From assembly GCF_918814575.1 (NCBI RefSeq), contig NZ_CAKKNS010000001.1:334182-398181 (forward strand): 64,000 nt of DNA, written 5' to 3'. This document shows, one piece after another, positions 35,648 to 44,067 of the stretch (the first letter of the stretch is position 1; the number at the start of each line of letters is the position of its first letter). This stretch comes from Periweissella fabaria (GTDB lineage: Bacteria; Bacillota; Bacilli; Lactobacillales; Lactobacillaceae). Position numbers and translations under genes: made by a program. The notes below the pieces were generated by a model. That model worked only from the letters and a program-made list of their open reading frames with translations. It was not told the origin of the DNA and searched no databases.

Positions 35648-36403
35648 ATGGCAGATCGCTTACAAAAGGTTATGGCTCAAGCCGGTGTCGCTTCACGACG
35701 CAAATCAGAAGAGCTCATTTCAACAGGTCATGTAACTATTAATGGTCAAGTTATGACCGAACTTGGTTACAAAGTTAATCCTAAAGATAAAATTGAAGTG
35801 GATGGTATGCCCATCCAACAAGCTGAAAAATTAGTGTATTACTTACTATATAAACCCCGCGGCTTTGTTTCAACTGCTAAAGATGAAAAAGGTCGTCGGA
35901 CAGTTGTTGACTTATTAACAGATGTTGATGAACGGGTTTACCCGGTTGGACGTTTAGACTTCGATACCACTGGCGCCTTAATCATGACAAATGATGGGGA
36001 CTTAATGAATTACTTAACACACCCTAAGTACGAAGTTGATAAGGTTTATACGGCTAAAGTTGAAGGCATTCCAACTAATGATGAATTGATGCAATTGCGT
36101 CATGGGATTAAGTTAGAAGGTAAAATGACTAAACCTGCCCGCACAAAAATCTTAAATACTAAGACTAACGAAAATAAAAAGACGACTTCTTTGGTTCAAA
36201 TTACGATTCATGAAGGTCGTAATCACCAAGTTAAAAAGATGTTTAAACACATTGGTCACGAAGTTGTCGGTCTCCGACGTGAAAGTTATGGCTTCCTTGA
36301 TTTACACGGTTTACAACCGGGTGATTACCGTGAACTACGCTTTGAAGAAGTTGAAGCACTTAAAAACGGTAAAGCTAACTTAAAAGTTCAAGGCCGACTT
36401 TAA
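35648..36403 (+). CDS. rluB: 23S rRNA pseudouridine synthase RluB
   Basis: Forms pseudouridine in helix 90 of 23S rRNA (position 2605 in E. coli numbering). It has an N-terminal S4 RNA-binding domain (residues 1-60, RLQKVMAQAGVASRRKSEELI) and the RsuA/RluB-type catalytic core with GRLDFDTTGALIMTNDG, which includes the catalytic Asp. The C-terminal motif EGRNHQVKKMF is typical. The gene starts 2 nt after the scpB stop, with GGAG upstream, and ends the housekeeping block. Confidence 0.95.
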   Translation: MADRLQKVMAQAGVASRRKSEELISTGHVTINGQVMTELGYKVNPKDKIEVDGMPIQQAEKLVYYLLYKPRGFVSTAKDEKGRRTVVDLLTDVDERVYPVGRLDFDTTGALIMTNDGDLMNYLTHPKYEVDKVYTAKVEGIPTNDELMQLRHGIKLEGKMTKPARTKILNTKTNENKKTTSLVQITIHEGRNHQVKKMFKHIGHEVVGLRRESYGFLDLHGLQPGDYRELRFEEVEALKNGKANLKVQGRL

Positions 36404-36422
36404 ACATCAAAGCACTTTTTAG

Positions 36423-36451
36423 TTGACTTATTTTTTGTAAGTTAATATAAT
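36423..36451 (+). promoter_or_regulatory. ribU promoter
   Basis: TTGACT (36423-36428), 17-nt spacer, TATAAT (36446-36451), about 30 nt before the FMN riboswitch. Confidence 0.75.
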
Positions 36452-36481
36452 AAAGGTATTGAAAATAATTTAATATTTAAC

Positions 36482-36608
36482 AGAAATCTTCAGGGCAGGG
36501 TGTAATTCCCGACCGGCGGTATAGTCCGCGACTGCAATTGAAATCTTCAATTGCTTGAGCTGGTGTAATTCCAGCACCGACAGTTAAAGTCTGGTATGCA
36601 GAAGATTG
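36482..36608 (+). ncRNA. FMN riboswitch (RFN element)
   Basis: The conserved RFN pieces are present in order: the P1 strand AATCTTC (36486-36492), AGGGCAGGGTG, CCGACCGGCGGTATAGTCC, a variable P4-like arm, GAGCTGGTGTAATTCCAGC, ACCGACAGTTAAAGTCTGG, and the closing P1 strand GAAGATT (36601-36607). FMN binding should favour the downstream terminator and shut off ribU. Confidence 0.95.
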
Positions 36609-36632
36609 GTTTTTTTGTGAACAATTTTGACC

Positions 36633-36672
36633 AATCCATTGATACGCCTTGTGCTGATCAATGGATTTTTTG
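36633..36672 (+). terminator. Regulated terminator of the FMN riboswitch
   Basis: AATCCATTGAT pairs with ATCAATGGATT, followed by TTTTTTG, 25 nt after the aptamer and about 60 nt before the ribU start. Confidence 0.85.
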
Positions 36673-36730
36673 TTTTGTAAAATCAATCCACGAAGATCTG
36701 TTGTAAAACAGAAAAGGATGGTTCAACCAC

Positions 36731-37321
36731 ATGTATCAAATTAGTAAAACACGGCGTTTAATTTTAATTGCTATCTTAGCAGCAATCTCAACCATTTTAA
36801 TGATTTTCCCAACGATTCCAATGTTTGGCGGCTTTATGAAACTTGATTTTTCAATTGTCATTGTATTGATTGGTATGTACTTATTAAATATTAAGGGAGC
36901 GCTTACAATTTTATTATTACGTTCTGTACTAAAAGTGCTATTATTTAATAGTGGTGTAGCTGATTGGGTGGGCATGCCAATGAATATTATTGCCATGACG
37001 GTCTTTATTAGTGTCATTTGGCTTTTCACCAACAAAAATCAGGGCCTACGTATTAAAAACTATGTCTTTGGTGCTTTCCTAGGTACACTAGCAATGACAG
37101 CTGTTATGGCACTTTTAAACTGGATTTATGCCATTCCGCTCTATCAAAAATTTGCCAACTTTAGCTTACAAGCAGTTGGTTTAAACTTGCGTGAATGGAT
37201 TGTTACCATGGTCTTACCATTTAATTTAATCCAAGGTTTTATTTTAGCAGTTATTGCTGGTTTCGTTATCTTTCCAATGGCTAGTTATTTAATGCAACAA
37301 CAGTTACGCTTCAAAAAATAA
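36731..37321 (+). CDS. ribU: ECF transporter S component RibU (riboflavin)
   Basis: Membrane substrate-binding subunit for riboflavin that works with the shared EcfA-A'-T module, which is not in this window. The 196-residue protein has six hydrophobic helices, with the family's KLDFSIVIVLIGMYLL segment near residues 38-53. The FMN riboswitch directly upstream makes the riboflavin specificity secure. RBS AAAAGGATGG is upstream. The gene leads a two-gene transcript with the membrane protein at 37341. Riboflavin biosynthesis genes are absent here, so uptake is probably important. Confidence 0.93.
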   Translation: MYQISKTRRLILIAILAAISTILMIFPTIPMFGGFMKLDFSIVIVLIGMYLLNIKGALTILLLRSVLKVLLFNSGVADWVGMPMNIIAMTVFISVIWLFTNKNQGLRIKNYVFGAFLGTLAMTAVMALLNWIYAIPLYQKFANFSLQAVGLNLREWIVTMVLPFNLIQGFILAVIAGFVIFPMASYLMQQQLRFKK

Positions 37322-37340
37322 CTTTCAAAGGACATTTTAT

Positions 37341-38054
37341 ATGTATGCATTAGCTGATGGTACCGAACGTAAATTATATCTTCGTGAAGTAATTATGTAT
37401 TTAGTGATTTCGATTTTACTTAACTCAATGGGGAATGGGCTGACCGTTGCTTGTAATATGGGGAGTGCCATGTGGACAGCTTCGGCTGCTAATTTGGCGC
37501 ATGACTTTCATATTAGTATTGCCACGATTTTAATCGTTTATGGGCTTTTATCGATTTTAATTAATGTTATTTTATTACGGCATTTTGATTGGCCACGAAT
37601 TTTGGGCAATTTGATCTTCATTTTTCCATATGGCTACTTTGTTGCGTTATGGGCTAAGTATTTCCGCTACTTAGGTGTTGATCAACTTACTATACCAGAA
37701 CGGATTATCCTCGATATATGTGGTATTTTGTGTTTAGGTATTGCCATTTCGATTTATCAACGAGTTAATGTCATCTTACATCCTAACGACGATATGACCA
37801 ATATTATTCGTTTTAACTACGTGCATGGTAATCCAATAGCCGCACAAATGTTAAACTTTGCGATACCGCTATCAGTTGTCATTATTTTATGGATTAGCTT
37901 TAAAAACGTCGTTGCTATTAATGTCGGAACGATTATTTCGCTATTATTTCAAGGAGCCATTATTGGTTGGAGTGATACGCATGTCTTCACGCGCCTTAAA
38001 CACCGCATAACCTTAATTAAGTCTAAAAAAGAAACAGTTGTGGTGGACCAATAA
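37341..38054 (+). CDS. YczE/YitT-like membrane protein
   Basis: A 237-residue integral membrane protein with five or six hydrophobic segments. The N-terminal part (LLNSMGNGLTVACNMGSAMW) resembles the YczE/YyaS group of BCR-type membrane proteins found widely in Lactobacillales. The function of that group is unknown. It lies 20 nt after ribU with RBS AAAGGA and no intervening terminator, so it should be under FMN riboswitch control. A role in flavin or cofactor transport is possible but inferred only from position. Confidence 0.7.
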   Translation: MYALADGTERKLYLREVIMYLVISILLNSMGNGLTVACNMGSAMWTASAANLAHDFHISIATILIVYGLLSILINVILLRHFDWPRILGNLIFIFPYGYFVALWAKYFRYLGVDQLTIPERIILDICGILCLGIAISIYQRVNVILHPNDDMTNIIRFNYVHGNPIAAQMLNFAIPLSVVIILWISFKNVVAINVGTIISLLFQGAIIGWSDTHVFTRLKHRITLIKSKKETVVVDQ

Positions 38055-38061
38055 TAGTCGC

Positions 38062-38107
38062 CAAAACGTTAGGATTGCAGTTTATTGTAATCCTAACGTT
38101 TTTTATT
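38062..38107 (+). terminator. Terminator after the ribU transcript
   Basis: AAAACGTTAGGATT pairs with AATCCTAACGTTTT, followed by a T run. Confidence 0.9.
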
Positions 38108-38128
38108 TACGTATCTTAAACAAAATAG

Positions 38129-38179
38129 TTGTTTTATTATCTAACGTGTACTATTATAGTTAGTACAAATAGAACACGT
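38129..38179 (+). promoter_or_regulatory. Promoter and operator of the Bce-type ABC transporter
   Basis: TTGTTT (38129-38134), 17-nt spacer, TATTAT (38152-38157). The -10 sits in the inverted repeat TGTACTA-N7-TAGTACA (38147-38167), and outer arms ACGTGT (38144-38149) and ACACGT (38174-38179) extend the symmetry. The layout suggests a repressor, not a BceR-type activator. Confidence 0.5.
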
Positions 38180-38223
38180 GATACACAGTGTCCTAGATTA
38201 TTTATACAAGGGGATTTAAAATC

Positions 38224-38976
38224 ATGAAAAATGTTATTGATGTTAAAAACTTGAATTTAACGTACAACACCAATGGTAGCAAACCATTTTATGCGCTAAA
38301 AGATGTTAATTTAACAGTTAGTGAAGGGAAATTTGTTGCCATTATGGGACCATCTGGTTCTGGTAAATCATCACTCTTAAATGTTTTAGCCAGCTTACAA
38401 GCACCGACTAGCGGTGAAGTTTTGATTGATGACCAAAACATCTGGCAATTAAACGCTAATCAATTAGCTAAATTCCGGGGTCAAAAACTTGGTTTCATCT
38501 TCCAAGAATATAATTTAATTGAAAGTTTGAGCGTTTTTGATAATATTGCCTTACCACTCAGTTTAGCCAAAGCTAAGGCAGCTAATATCAAAGAGGCCGT
38601 TAATCATGTGGCGACATTGCTACATTTGACTGAGCAACTTACTAAATTTCCAAGTGAGTTGTCTGGGGGACAAAAGCAACGGGTTGCAGCTGCTCGGGCC
38701 TTAGTTCACCAACCTAAACTTATTTTTGGAGATGAACCAACGGGAGCGTTAGATTCTGCTAATGCCCGTGAAATGATGAATTACTTGAATAAAATCAATA
38801 ATGAACAACACATTTCAATTTTGATGGTAACTCACGATGGTTTCTCAGCCAGTTTCGCAAATAAAATCCACTTTTTAAGTGATGGCCAAATTGTTCAAAC
38901 ACTTGAACGAGGTGATCAAACACGGGAAGAATTTTATCGGGCAGTCCTTGATTTTCTTGGCACCTTTGAAGAATAG
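38224..38976 (+). CDS. ABC transporter ATPase, BceA/MacB-type
   Basis: A 250-residue ATPase of the type-VII (mechanotransmission) ABC group. It has Walker A GPSGSGKSS, Q-loop FQEYNLIESL, signature LSGGQKQR and Walker B LIFGDEPTGALD. It pairs with the FtsX-domain permease 11 nt downstream, as in BceAB/VraDE modules that free cell-wall precursors from peptide antibiotics. No BceRS two-component genes flank it, which is unusual for this class. RBS AAGGGG precedes the ATG. Confidence 0.9.
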   Translation: MKNVIDVKNLNLTYNTNGSKPFYALKDVNLTVSEGKFVAIMGPSGSGKSSLLNVLASLQAPTSGEVLIDDQNIWQLNANQLAKFRGQKLGFIFQEYNLIESLSVFDNIALPLSLAKAKAANIKEAVNHVATLLHLTEQLTKFPSELSGGQKQRVAAARALVHQPKLIFGDEPTGALDSANAREMMNYLNKINNEQHISILMVTHDGFSASFANKIHFLSDGQIVQTLERGDQTREEFYRAVLDFLGTFEE

Positions 38977-38987
38977 GGGGAAAAACA

Positions 38988-40838
38988 ATGTTAACTAAAA
39001 TTGCTGTCCAAACGATTAAAACAAAATGGAAAAATCTATTAATTCTCTTTGCCGGCTTAGTTATTTCAACCGCTATTTTCTACATGTTTAGTACTGTCGC
39101 GAATAATAAAGCCTTTCTAACTGCTAACACTTCGATCAAATCAATTATTGTTGTTTTTGTAATTGGTGAAATTTTGTTAGGTTTAATTACTTTTATATAT
39201 CTAAATTTTGCCAATCGCTTTTTAGTTCAATTACGGCAACGTGAATACGGTCTCCTAATGATGTTTGGTGCAAACAAACTAAGTATTAGCCGCTTATTGT
39301 TCATGGAAACGTTCTTCCTTGGCTTAATTTCTTTAGTAATGGGAAGTTTCTTAGGCGCTGGGTTAACTATCGTTGCTGGTAACGTACTCCAAAAACAATT
39401 GGATTTAACATTACCACATTGGCAAATTTTTAATAGTACTGGGTTTATCATAACAATCTGTTATTTTATTATTGTCTTTAGTTTAAACGGCTTTCTTAAT
39501 CAATTGTATATCAATCGAACTGATATCAATAAATTACTGCAGGCTAATCAATCCGCTGAAAAAACACCTAAAACTGGGGTTGCTAATTTTATTACCGGTA
39601 TTATTGGTATTGTTTTACTTATATTAAGTTTTGTTGTGATGGCTCAATTGGTTGCAAAGGGTATATTTATCTTAATAGCTTTGGTTTTAGCGATTGTGTT
39701 AAACATCAGTGGAACATACTTGTTTATTCGCAGTAGTTTAACGTTGGTTTTAAACGTGTTGAAAGGAAGCTCACTTTCTGCAACTGGCTTACGCCGTTTT
39801 ACTTTGGGTCAGCTTAGTTTTCGTCTACGAGCTTTTGAACGTATCTTGACCATCGTTACATTACTTTTTGCCTTAGCGTTAGGTGCCTTAACTGTGGGCC
39901 GCGGCTATGAATTAAGCACACCAACGTTAGCTGAACAATCGTCACCATTTACAATTAATATTAATCAACCTTCTAAGCAAGATGATCAATTAATTAGTCA
40001 ATTACAAGGTGTTACCTACACAAAAACATATCAATATAAACAGCTTACTAATGAAATTGTCTGGGATGCCGCGCAATTTGATCGGGAACCATTACCTTAT
40101 TATAAAAGTTCTACTAGCGATAATAGTTCTTTTACTGCTAGCGTCCCTAAAATTCAATTTGGTAACGCAAATCAAATCAGCAAGCCTAATCCGTCTGACT
40201 TTTTAATTCGCAAGACATTGACGGACTTAGCTACGGCTACTAATCCTAATCATATAAGCATTGGTAATACTGTCGATACGCATAAGTTTGCTATTAGTAA
40301 GGCACCTGTCAAACGCGTTACGATTGTACATGTTAAAAATATGACATCACAACCAAATGCGCAAATTCTTAAAAAACTTGCGGCAACGCAAACTAAGCGC
40401 TTCCCAACATTAGCCACGCTTGGGGTTAGCGGGGCATATGGCTTCTTAGAGATATCTAAAGGGGTCTTTGGCGGGCTTGAATTTATGGGCTTTTTCTTGG
40501 CAATTGCCTTTTTAGTCATGTTAGCAAGTACCTTAATGTTTAAAGTATTAAGTAATGTTGATATTGATCGCCGTCGTTACCAAATTCTTACAATGATTGG
40601 AGCAACACCAGCTCAACGAATATTCGCCAATGCACTTGAAATTGCTATTATCTTCATCGTACCGTTAACGATTGGTATTATTGATGTTGTCTATGGATTA
40701 CCAATGTTTAAAGCGTTAATGGTTAATCCTTATATTGGTCTAACGTCTTCGTTACTCATTATCGTAAGTTTTTACACTCTATATTACGTTTTAACAGTTA
40801 TCATCTATCAACAGATGTTAAAAAAGGGTAACAAGTAG
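38988..40838 (+). CDS. FtsX-domain permease, BceB-type
   Basis: A 616-residue permease with about ten transmembrane segments. FtsX-like repeats lie near residues 60-180 and 505-610, and a large extracellular domain (about 310-490) sits between the middle helices. This is the BceB/VraE layout, though shorter than many 640-660 residue members. It probably acts with the upstream ATPase against an envelope-active peptide or to sense envelope stress. RBS GGGGG precedes the ATG. It is followed by a terminator and has no sensor kinase next to it. Confidence 0.88.
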   Translation: MLTKIAVQTIKTKWKNLLILFAGLVISTAIFYMFSTVANNKAFLTANTSIKSIIVVFVIGEILLGLITFIYLNFANRFLVQLRQREYGLLMMFGANKLSISRLLFMETFFLGLISLVMGSFLGAGLTIVAGNVLQKQLDLTLPHWQIFNSTGFIITICYFIIVFSLNGFLNQLYINRTDINKLLQANQSAEKTPKTGVANFITGIIGIVLLILSFVVMAQLVAKGIFILIALVLAIVLNISGTYLFIRSSLTLVLNVLKGSSLSATGLRRFTLGQLSFRLRAFERILTIVTLLFALALGALTVGRGYELSTPTLAEQSSPFTININQPSKQDDQLISQLQGVTYTKTYQYKQLTNEIVWDAAQFDREPLPYYKSSTSDNSSFTASVPKIQFGNANQISKPNPSDFLIRKTLTDLATATNPNHISIGNTVDTHKFAISKAPVKRVTIVHVKNMTSQPNAQILKKLAATQTKRFPTLATLGVSGAYGFLEISKGVFGGLEFMGFFLAIAFLVMLASTLMFKVLSNVDIDRRRYQILTMIGATPAQRIFANALEIAIIFIVPLTIGIIDVVYGLPMFKALMVNPYIGLTSSLLIIVSFYTLYYVLTVIIYQQMLKKGNK

Positions 40839-40857
40839 TTATTTTACTGTTATTATG

Positions 40858-40891
40858 GCAAAAAAGCCTGCAATGTTTGCAGGCTTTTTTC
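40858..40891 (+). terminator. Terminator after the Bce-type transporter
   Basis: AAAAAAGCCTGCAA-TG-TTTGCAGGCTTTTTT. Confidence 0.92.
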
Positions 40892-41120
40892 TATGGCTTG
40901 TGGTTTTATTTGAGGTATTTTGCCCATAGACACTGTTGAAAGGTAGATGTAGTAAATATAAATAATATTTTGGTAATGTTTTCATAAATTTAAAAAAGTG
41001 AATTTTTATAAGCTTTTTAAGCGGCTTTAATGGTATATTATTTGTATAAATTATTAGTTAAAGTTATTAATAATTTAGTAAGAAAACAACACGCACAGCG
41101 CATAGTATCGGGGGATTTTT

Positions 41121-41615
41121 ATGTTAGCAGACGCATTAATAGTGATGGCAATGCAAAAAGGCATTTGTCGTGGGGAAAAACCATTAGCCAATCTAGATCA
41201 ATTGATTACGGGGATTAATGATCGAATTCGTGAATACTGGTCACATGGTAAACCAATCATTTTTATTCAAAACAATGATGCCGCATTAGTCCGGGGAACT
41301 GATGCATGGTGTTTGATGGACGAAATTCATCACACCGATGAAGATTACTATCTTCAGAAGGCACACTGCAACGCTTTTTGTGGTACCAAGCTTCAAGCAA
41401 TCTTACAAGAGCACCAAGTTGAAGATATTGAATTTTGTGGGACGCAAATAGAAGGGTGTCTCGATGTAACCATGACCATGGCACATGGCTTAGGTTATGA
41501 AGTTCAATTGCAACAAGGTTTAAGTAGCACGCATGATAACCAATACATGACTGCTGAACAAACCATCGCATTTTATGAACACCTCTGGCAAGAACGTTTT
41601 CTTGCCGTTGTGTAG
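41121..41615 (+). CDS. Isochorismatase-fold cysteine hydrolase lacking the catalytic Asp
   Basis: A 164-residue protein of the isochorismatase/nicotinamidase-like fold. Of the Asp-Lys-Cys triad, Lys80 (LQKAHCNAFCGTKL) and nucleophile Cys113 (IEGCLDVTM) are present. The Asp normally found in the VIDMQ strand is Ala10 (VMAMQKG; codon GCA). The enzyme may be inactive as a hydrolase, use another acid, or have a binding role. RBS GGGGGA is 5 nt before the ATG. It is monocistronic, ends in a terminator and is followed by a long empty region. Confidence 0.85.
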   Translation: MLADALIVMAMQKGICRGEKPLANLDQLITGINDRIREYWSHGKPIIFIQNNDAALVRGTDAWCLMDEIHHTDEDYYLQKAHCNAFCGTKLQAILQEHQVEDIEFCGTQIEGCLDVTMTMAHGLGYEVQLQQGLSSTHDNQYMTAEQTIAFYEHLWQERFLAVV

Positions 41616-41637
41616 GATAAGTTAATAGATATTTTTT

Positions 41638-41667
41638 GCCACTAGTTCATTGCGACTAGTGGTTTTT
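41638..41667 (+). terminator. Terminator after the isochorismatase-like gene
   Basis: CCACTAGT pairs with ACTAGTGG around TCATTGCG, followed by TTTTTATA. Confidence 0.85.
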
Positions 41668-42633
41668 ATATTGGTTACTGGTATATTAAGTGCTAACAAT
41701 GTTATTCTTGTGAAAAATTCACAAGAAAGAGTAAAAAAGTTTGATCATAGTTGTGTACGCATCGGCTATAACCAATGTTATTTAAGTATACGTGGTTAAG
41801 ATGGATACTGAGTTATTACCAGCAGTAGTTAGCATGTTAAATAGCTAGGCTAGCTAGTATTAATAACGAAATACACGTATCAGACATCTTAAGATAGCTA
41901 AAATGATCATTAGGACGTGATTTATTGAAAAATAGCACCAAAAACGGCATACAACGTGCTACCAAGATAGCAAATTAAATCGCATAAAACGCTGATATAA
42001 CAAGCTTTAAAGCGACTTTTAATGTATCGTAACCAGCAAATACTAGCTGGAACAGCAATTAGCCGCATTTTTCAAAAAATCAATTGGCTTAAATTCGGGG
42101 GAGTTTTTGGTCAAATAAGTGGTAATTTAGCCGTAAAAAGCACTTAAAATAGCCATAGTGTTTTTCTGATTTAACTTAGGATAATATATATTATGTAAAC
42201 TAGAAAGTAAATAAAATAGTAATCATTTCACGCTCAATCCCCCATTAATAATTTTTATCAGCAGCCATTTAATTTGGCCACCATAATTAAATGGCTACTG
42301 ACTTTAACGTCACATGTTGTTGCAGAACTTTTGAACAATATTTTTCGAATTTAAACCTTTGATTTACATGTTTAAAATCACTAAAAATTAATGTCATTTT
42401 GCGATGCCAAATTAAATAATTTAGTTAAAACGGCAAATATCAGACGATTAAATTAATCGTTGGCGGCCATAGCACGAAAAACGCTATAATACTTAATATT
42501 AAGGAATTTTAGTACCAAATAGATGTAAAACTACGAAATATGCCATAAATTAAGCAGTAAAATTAATATTAACAGCTAAAAACGTTGATTTAGCAACGTT
42601 TTACAGGAATAAAGCAAGCATAATAAAGTAAAG
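41668..42633. other. AT-rich non-coding region with many palindromes
   Basis: No ORF with a plausible RBS or recognisable product is present on either strand over about 970 bp. The sequence has many short palindromes, such as ATCTTAAGAT, CTTAATATTAAG, and ACGATTA/TAATCGT near 42453. It also contains a 16-bp hairpin at 42259-42300, a 9-bp hairpin at 42579-42602, and recurring AGC or GC motifs beside A-tracts. It does not show DnaA-box clusters, iterons or spaced direct repeats. It may be decayed coding DNA or hold an unannotated RNA. Confidence 0.5.
42259..42300. repeat. Long hairpin in the non-coding region
   Basis: CAGCAGCCATTTAATT (42259-42274) pairs with AATTAAATGGCTACTG (42285-42300) with one mismatch in 16, around a 10-nt loop. 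No T run follows on either strand, so it is not a standard terminator. Confidence 0.6.
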
Positions 42634-42675
42634 TTGCATATTAGTAATTTTTCAATTAAAATGAAAACGTTTACA
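42634..42675 (+). promoter_or_regulatory. Amidohydrolase promoter with CcpA cre site
   Basis: TTGCAT (42634-42639), 17-nt spacer, TAAAAT (42657-42662), directly followed by TGAAAACGTTTACA (42662-42675), a full match to the cre consensus TGWAANCGNTNWCA. Catabolite repression is expected. Confidence 0.75.
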
Positions 42676-42715
42676 AAAAATAAGGGTTAAAATCCTTTTA
42701 CATAAGGAGTTCTGT

Positions 42716-43933
42716 ATGCATTATTGGTTAACTAACGTTCGGATTGAAACTGGCTACCGTTATGAAAATGACTGGATAGCTGGTACTGCATCAAAAACGG
42801 TCGCCATTGAAGTCATGGATGGTAACTTTAGTCAAATAATTGATCAAAATTTATGGCATACTGATGGCACGAGTACAGTGATTGATGGTCAAAATCAATT
42901 GTTGTTACCGGGATTAGTTGAAAAGCACTGTCATCTTGATAAAAGTAAACTAGGTACTGCTTGGCGTCCAGTTACACCAGCTGCCACATTAGTAGAACGC
43001 TTTGAAAGTGAAATTCCGCAACTTGATGCACTACCTATCACCATCACGCAACGAGCAACTAACTTAATTAAGCAAGAACTGGCTGCTGGGACAACACAAT
43101 TTCGCTCACATATCGATATTGAACCAATGACAGAGTTACGTTATTTTGACGCAATTCAAACTTTAAGGGCCCACCAAGTTTTTCCAATTGAATTAGTGGC
43201 GTTCCCACAACATGGCTTGTTACGTTCACATGCAAGTGACCTAGTTGAAGTAGCCCTTCAACGTTGTGCGACCTTTATTGGGGGTGTTGATCCGTACTCA
43301 TTAGATGGCGATTATCAAGCTTCACTAGCTGAAACCTTCCGCTTAGCAACTAAATATCATGCGGGGATTGATATCCATGTCCACGACCGAGGTGTCGCTG
43401 GGACAATGACTATTCGTGAAATTATCCGTTTAACCGCCCAACATCAACTCCAAGATCAAGTCTTTATTAGCCATGCTTTTGGGTTAAATGATTTCACCAG
43501 TAGTGAACGAATAAGTGTCTTTGCTGAACTTGCTAAACTTAAAATTCATATTGTTTCAAGTGTCCCTTTGACTAATAATACTTTGCCGCCAATTAAAGAA
43601 TTATTACAAGCGGGCGTCCCTGTGCACCTAGGTTGTGATAATGTTTATGATAGTTGGTCACCATATGGTGATGCTTCCTTACAGCAAAAACTCGCCCGTC
43701 TTGGTGAAATATTGGGTGTAAAGGACCAAATTGACCTAACCCAATTACTTGGTTTAGTGACTGATGGTCTTGTGCCACTTACAACAGATGGTAAAATGCA
43801 ATGGCCAGCTGTTGGGATGCCCGCAACTTACTTATTAACACCGGCTGATTGCACTGCTGAATTTGTTGCTCGCCAAACTCCGATTACGCAGTCTGCATTT
43901 GCGGGTAATAACCTCTTATCACCAAATTTATAA
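42716..43933 (+). CDS. Cytosine-deaminase-like amidohydrolase
   Basis: A 405-residue metal-dependent hydrolase of the CodA/amidohydrolase group. Metal ligands are visible in order: EKHCHLDKS (His-x-His), IDIHVHDRG, ISHAFGL and the Asp motif GCDNVYDSWSPYGDAS, the last being typical of cytosine deaminases. The N- and C-termini form the small beta-sandwich domain. The substrate could be cytosine or another N-heterocycle or amide; no codB permease is adjacent. RBS AAGGAG lies 7 nt before the ATG. The cre site at the promoter suggests use as a secondary nitrogen or carbon source. Confidence 0.85.
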   Translation: MHYWLTNVRIETGYRYENDWIAGTASKTVAIEVMDGNFSQIIDQNLWHTDGTSTVIDGQNQLLLPGLVEKHCHLDKSKLGTAWRPVTPAATLVERFESEIPQLDALPITITQRATNLIKQELAAGTTQFRSHIDIEPMTELRYFDAIQTLRAHQVFPIELVAFPQHGLLRSHASDLVEVALQRCATFIGGVDPYSLDGDYQASLAETFRLATKYHAGIDIHVHDRGVAGTMTIREIIRLTAQHQLQDQVFISHAFGLNDFTSSERISVFAELAKLKIHIVSSVPLTNNTLPPIKELLQAGVPVHLGCDNVYDSWSPYGDASLQQKLARLGEILGVKDQIDLTQLLGLVTDGLVPLTTDGKMQWPAVGMPATYLLTPADCTAEFVARQTPITQSAFAGNNLLSPNL

Positions 43934-44067
43934 GCTTATTTAAATAATATATAAGTTTTATTTAAAGGTACTTTGTGACTAACATTACAAACTTTTAAAG
44001 TGTATACTTAATTTTTGGTCATTTATGTTTTTTTATTATTTTAAGCTAAATTGAGGAGTCTTTAGTT

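Noticed and set aside
41668-42633. Replication origin or CRISPR array in the non-coding stretch
   Set aside because: There is no cluster of DnaA boxes, no iterons and no regularly spaced direct repeats; the palindromes are irregular in sequence and spacing.
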